Of a stretch of DNA of 6,314 bases, positions 4,790-6,314 are shown in pieces. The notes below the pieces were generated by a model. It was not told the origin of the DNA. It searched no databases and saw only the letters and a list, made by a program, of their open reading frames with translations. The stretch is from positions 1 to 6,314 of the forward strand of contig BOBW01000090.1 of assembly GCA_026002595.1 (NCBI GenBank), in the 5' to 3' direction. A program made the translations under genes and the position numbers. The stretch is from Spirochaetia bacterium (GTDB taxonomy: Bacteria; Spirochaetota; Spirochaetia; Treponematales; Breznakiellaceae). Each line of letters starts with the position of its first letter. The stretch's first letter is position 1.

Positions 4790-6314
4790 CGCAGCGCCTT
4801 GATCACCCCGGTGGCGATCCCTTCCCCGTCTAGGCCGTTTATATGGATCAGTTCCGCCCTGGTTCCCAGGGAAACAAAATGCTCGCTCACCGCCAGAACC
4901 AGCACCTTGCCGGCGCAGCCCCGCCTCAGGGCCAATTCCGCAGCGTATTCCCCAAAACCGCCTGAACGGATGCCCTCTTCAATAAAGACGGTCAGGGAAT
5001 AGCGGTTCATAATATCCGCCAGATAGTCCTCATCAATGGGTTTGAGAAAACGGAGATTGTAAAGGTCCGCCCCTATGCCGCGGGCGGCAAGCTGTTCCGC
5101 CGCAGCACAGGCCTCCCTATAGAGCCCGCCGGTAAAGGCCAGACAAACCGGCGATTCGGCCAAGGCCGAATCGCTCGCGGTTGCACCCTTCGGTGCAACT
5201 GCACAGCCTGCGCCGGAAAGGCCCAAACCGCCGCGAATCCACACACCCCGGCCCTTTTCCAGTGCCTGGGAAAATTCAGGGATTTCGCCGGGGCAGAGGC
5301 CCTTGGGATAGCGGATTGCTATCGGACCAAGGTCCAAATCGGGCCCCTGTTCCAAAGCCCAGTTCAGCATGAGCCTCAGTTCCGATTCCCCGGCGGGGGC
5401 AAGGATGGTCATGTTTGGGACCGGCCGGAACAGGGCAATGTCAAAAAGTCCCTGATGGGTTTCCCCGTCATCCCCCACAAAGCCCGCGCGGTCCAGGGCC
5501 AAAATGACCGGCAGGTTCTGGAGGCTTACATCGTGGATGATCTGATCGATGCTCCGCTGGATAAAGGTTGAATAGATGGCCGCCGCGGGCTTGAACCCCT
5601 GGGCGGCGAGCCCTGCCGCAAAAATAAGGGCGTGTTCCTCGGCAATTCCTACATCAAAAAACCGTGCGGGAAGGGCTTTTTTGAAAGGGCTAAGCCCGGT
5701 CCCCTTTTCCATGGCCGCAGTAATGGCCGCCACCCTTGCGTCCCCCTGCGCCGCCTCAAGGATCGCGGCGCCAAAGGCTTCGGTAAAGGTCGGCCGGAGA
5801 ATCTCCGTTGAATGTTCCGCGGAGACCGCGGCCGGCGGCTGCCTTGCATTAAGCCCCCCGGCGACAGAAAAAGAACCTACCCCATGGTAACTTCCGGGAT
5901 CATCCTCAGCATAGCCGTAGCCCTTGCCTTTCCGGGTGATCACGTGGATCACCACCGGCCGGCCCAGCTTCCGCACATCCTCAAATACCCGGATCAGGGC
6001 GGGGATGTTATGCCCGTCGATGGGCCCCACGTACTCAAAACCCAGATCCACAAAAAAGTTATCGGTATAAAAAACCGCCTTCACCGCCCGCTTCATTCTG
6101 ACCACCAAATCGAAGAAGACATCCCCAATAAAGGGCAGTTTTTTCGCCATGGCGTCGAAGGTTCGGCGGAATTTCTGGTACCGGGCCTTCATGGAAAGTC
6201 GGCTCAAATATTTTGAAAGCCCCCCCACATTGGCGCCGATGGACATCTTGTTATCGTTGAGGATCACCACCAGGGGAAGCCCCAGCTGCCCCGCGTGGGA
6301 AAGGCCCTCGTAGG
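4786..6314 (-). CDS. dxs: 1-deoxy-D-xylulose-5-phosphate synthase, C-terminal 508 residues (5' end off window)
   Basis: The frame enters at the right edge as YEGLSHAGQLGLPLVVILND, so the gene starts beyond 6314. The internal ATG near 6270 is not the real start, because homology continues upstream of it. Visible Dxs features are the TPP motif half ILNDNKMSI, the EYVGPIDGHN linker, GIAEEHA with the catalytic Glu of the pyrimidine domain, DRAGFVGDDGETHQGLFDI (substrate-binding Arg and Asp), IAIRYPKG, and the C-terminal transketolase domain ending in GEGIATGVIKALR. The GDG half of the TPP site lies off the window. Together with the + strand piece at 1156-1509, only about 38 codons are unaccounted for. 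There is a roughly 20-25-residue insert before VCLAFTGG. The stop overlaps folP by four bases. Confidence 0.93.
   Translation of the reverse strand, partial: YEGLSHAGQLGLPLVVILNDNKMSIGANVGGLSKYLSRLSMKARYQKFRRTFDAMAKKLPFIGDVFFDLVVRMKRAVKAVFYTDNFFVDLGFEYVGPIDGHNIPALIRVFEDVRKLGRPVVIHVITRKGKGYGYAEDDPGSYHGVGSFSVAGGLNARQPPAAVSAEHSTEILRPTFTEAFGAAILEAAQGDARVAAITAAMEKGTGLSPFKKALPARFFDVGIAEEHALIFAAGLAAQGFKPAAAIYSTFIQRSIDQIIHDVSLQNLPVILALDRAGFVGDDGETHQGLFDIALFRPVPNMTILAPAGESELRLMLNWALEQGPDLDLGPIAIRYPKGLCPGEIPEFSQALEKGRGVWIRGGLGLSGAGCAVAPKGATASDSALAESPVCLAFTGGLYREACAAAEQLAARGIGADLYNLRFLKPIDEDYLADIMNRYSLTVFIEEGIRSGGFGEYAAELALRRGCAGKVLVLAVSEHFVSLGTRAELIHINGLDGEGIATGVIKALR
5151..5199 (-). repeat. Two tandem perfect palindromes forming an in-frame insert in dxs
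   Basis: GCGATTCGGCC (5151-5161) and its exact complement (5164-5174) form 11-bp arms around AA. Five bases on, GTTGCACC (5180-5187) and GGTGCAAC (5192-5199) form 8-bp arms around CTTC. Together they encode VAPKGATASDSALAES on the - strand, a low-complexity stretch absent from typical Dxs at this point between the two C-terminal subdomains. The reading frame is kept. The pattern suggests insertion of small palindromic elements. Confidence 0.7.

Noticed and set aside
3659..5002. 447-codon open frame on + opposite cdaA, folP and dxs
   Set aside because: It mirrors GC-rich codons of three well-supported genes on the other strand. The product is Pro/Arg/Gly-rich with no motifs, and it crosses three gene boundaries.
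1156..6314. Split dxs as a trans-spliced or intein-type gene
   Set aside because: There are no intein or intron sequences at the break. The partner sequence at the junction is clearly the DUF2225 gene start in antisense.
1..6314. tRNA, rRNA, CRISPR array or defence genes
   Set aside because: No tRNA-like cloverleaf, rRNA sequence, regular spaced repeats or defence-family proteins were recognised in either strand.

Overview
The window looks like the chromosome of a spirochaete, most likely a Treponema of the termite-gut type. The evidence is the gene set (dxs, folP, cdaA, cdaR/ybbR, acpS, DUF2225), the tiny AURKAIP1/COX24-type basic ribosomal protein beside dxs, and protein sequences that read like treponemal versions. 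The lineage call rests on recognition, not on a search. The genes are GC-rich, while the stretch from about 620 to 880 is AT-rich.

Layout. 1-630: two 5' ends of the same integrase-type insertion sequence (IS) joined in inverted orientation. They form 177-bp arms (7-183 and 265-441, 170/177 identical) around an 81-nt centre, and both transposase genes are cut short at the join. 631-880: AT-rich intergenic DNA with a promoter candidate. 881-970: a 29-residue basic protein (bS22/mS38-like). 971-1155: leader DNA with hairpins and a putative dxs promoter overlapped by a perfect 12-bp palindrome. 1156-1509: the first 118 codons of dxs on the + strand, which stop abruptly. 1504-1629: the first 42 codons of a DUF2225 zinc-ribbon protein on the - strand, cut at the same point. 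From there to the right edge everything is on the - strand. Read right to left it is the rest of dxs, then folP, cdaA, ybbR (cdaR), acpS and DUF2225, packed with overlaps or gaps of 9 nt or less.

The two dxs pieces are complementary. The left piece ends at the conserved NTG, and the right piece enters at the window edge shortly before the TPP-binding NDN motif. About 38 codons lie outside the window. The simplest ancestor is one co-directional operon: bS22-like gene, dxs, folP, cdaA, ybbR, acpS, DUF2225. The segment from within dxs to within DUF2225 (about 4.9 kb) then appears flipped, joined at an apparent 6-bp microhomology (ACCGGC, 1504-1509). It is either a real inversion or a strand-switch/fold-back chimera of the kind produced by whole-genome amplification or assembly. 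The window ends just before the point that would decide this.

Function. The operon combines isoprenoid precursor synthesis (Dxs), folate synthesis (FolP), c-di-AMP synthesis with its membrane regulator (CdaA and YbbR/CdaR), and acyl-carrier-protein activation (AcpS). Other irregularities are a C7-tract frameshift in ybbR, an in-frame insert in dxs built from two perfect hairpins, and an altered first loop in FolP. I see no new defence or mobile system. The interesting content is the rearrangement and the small palindromic structures.
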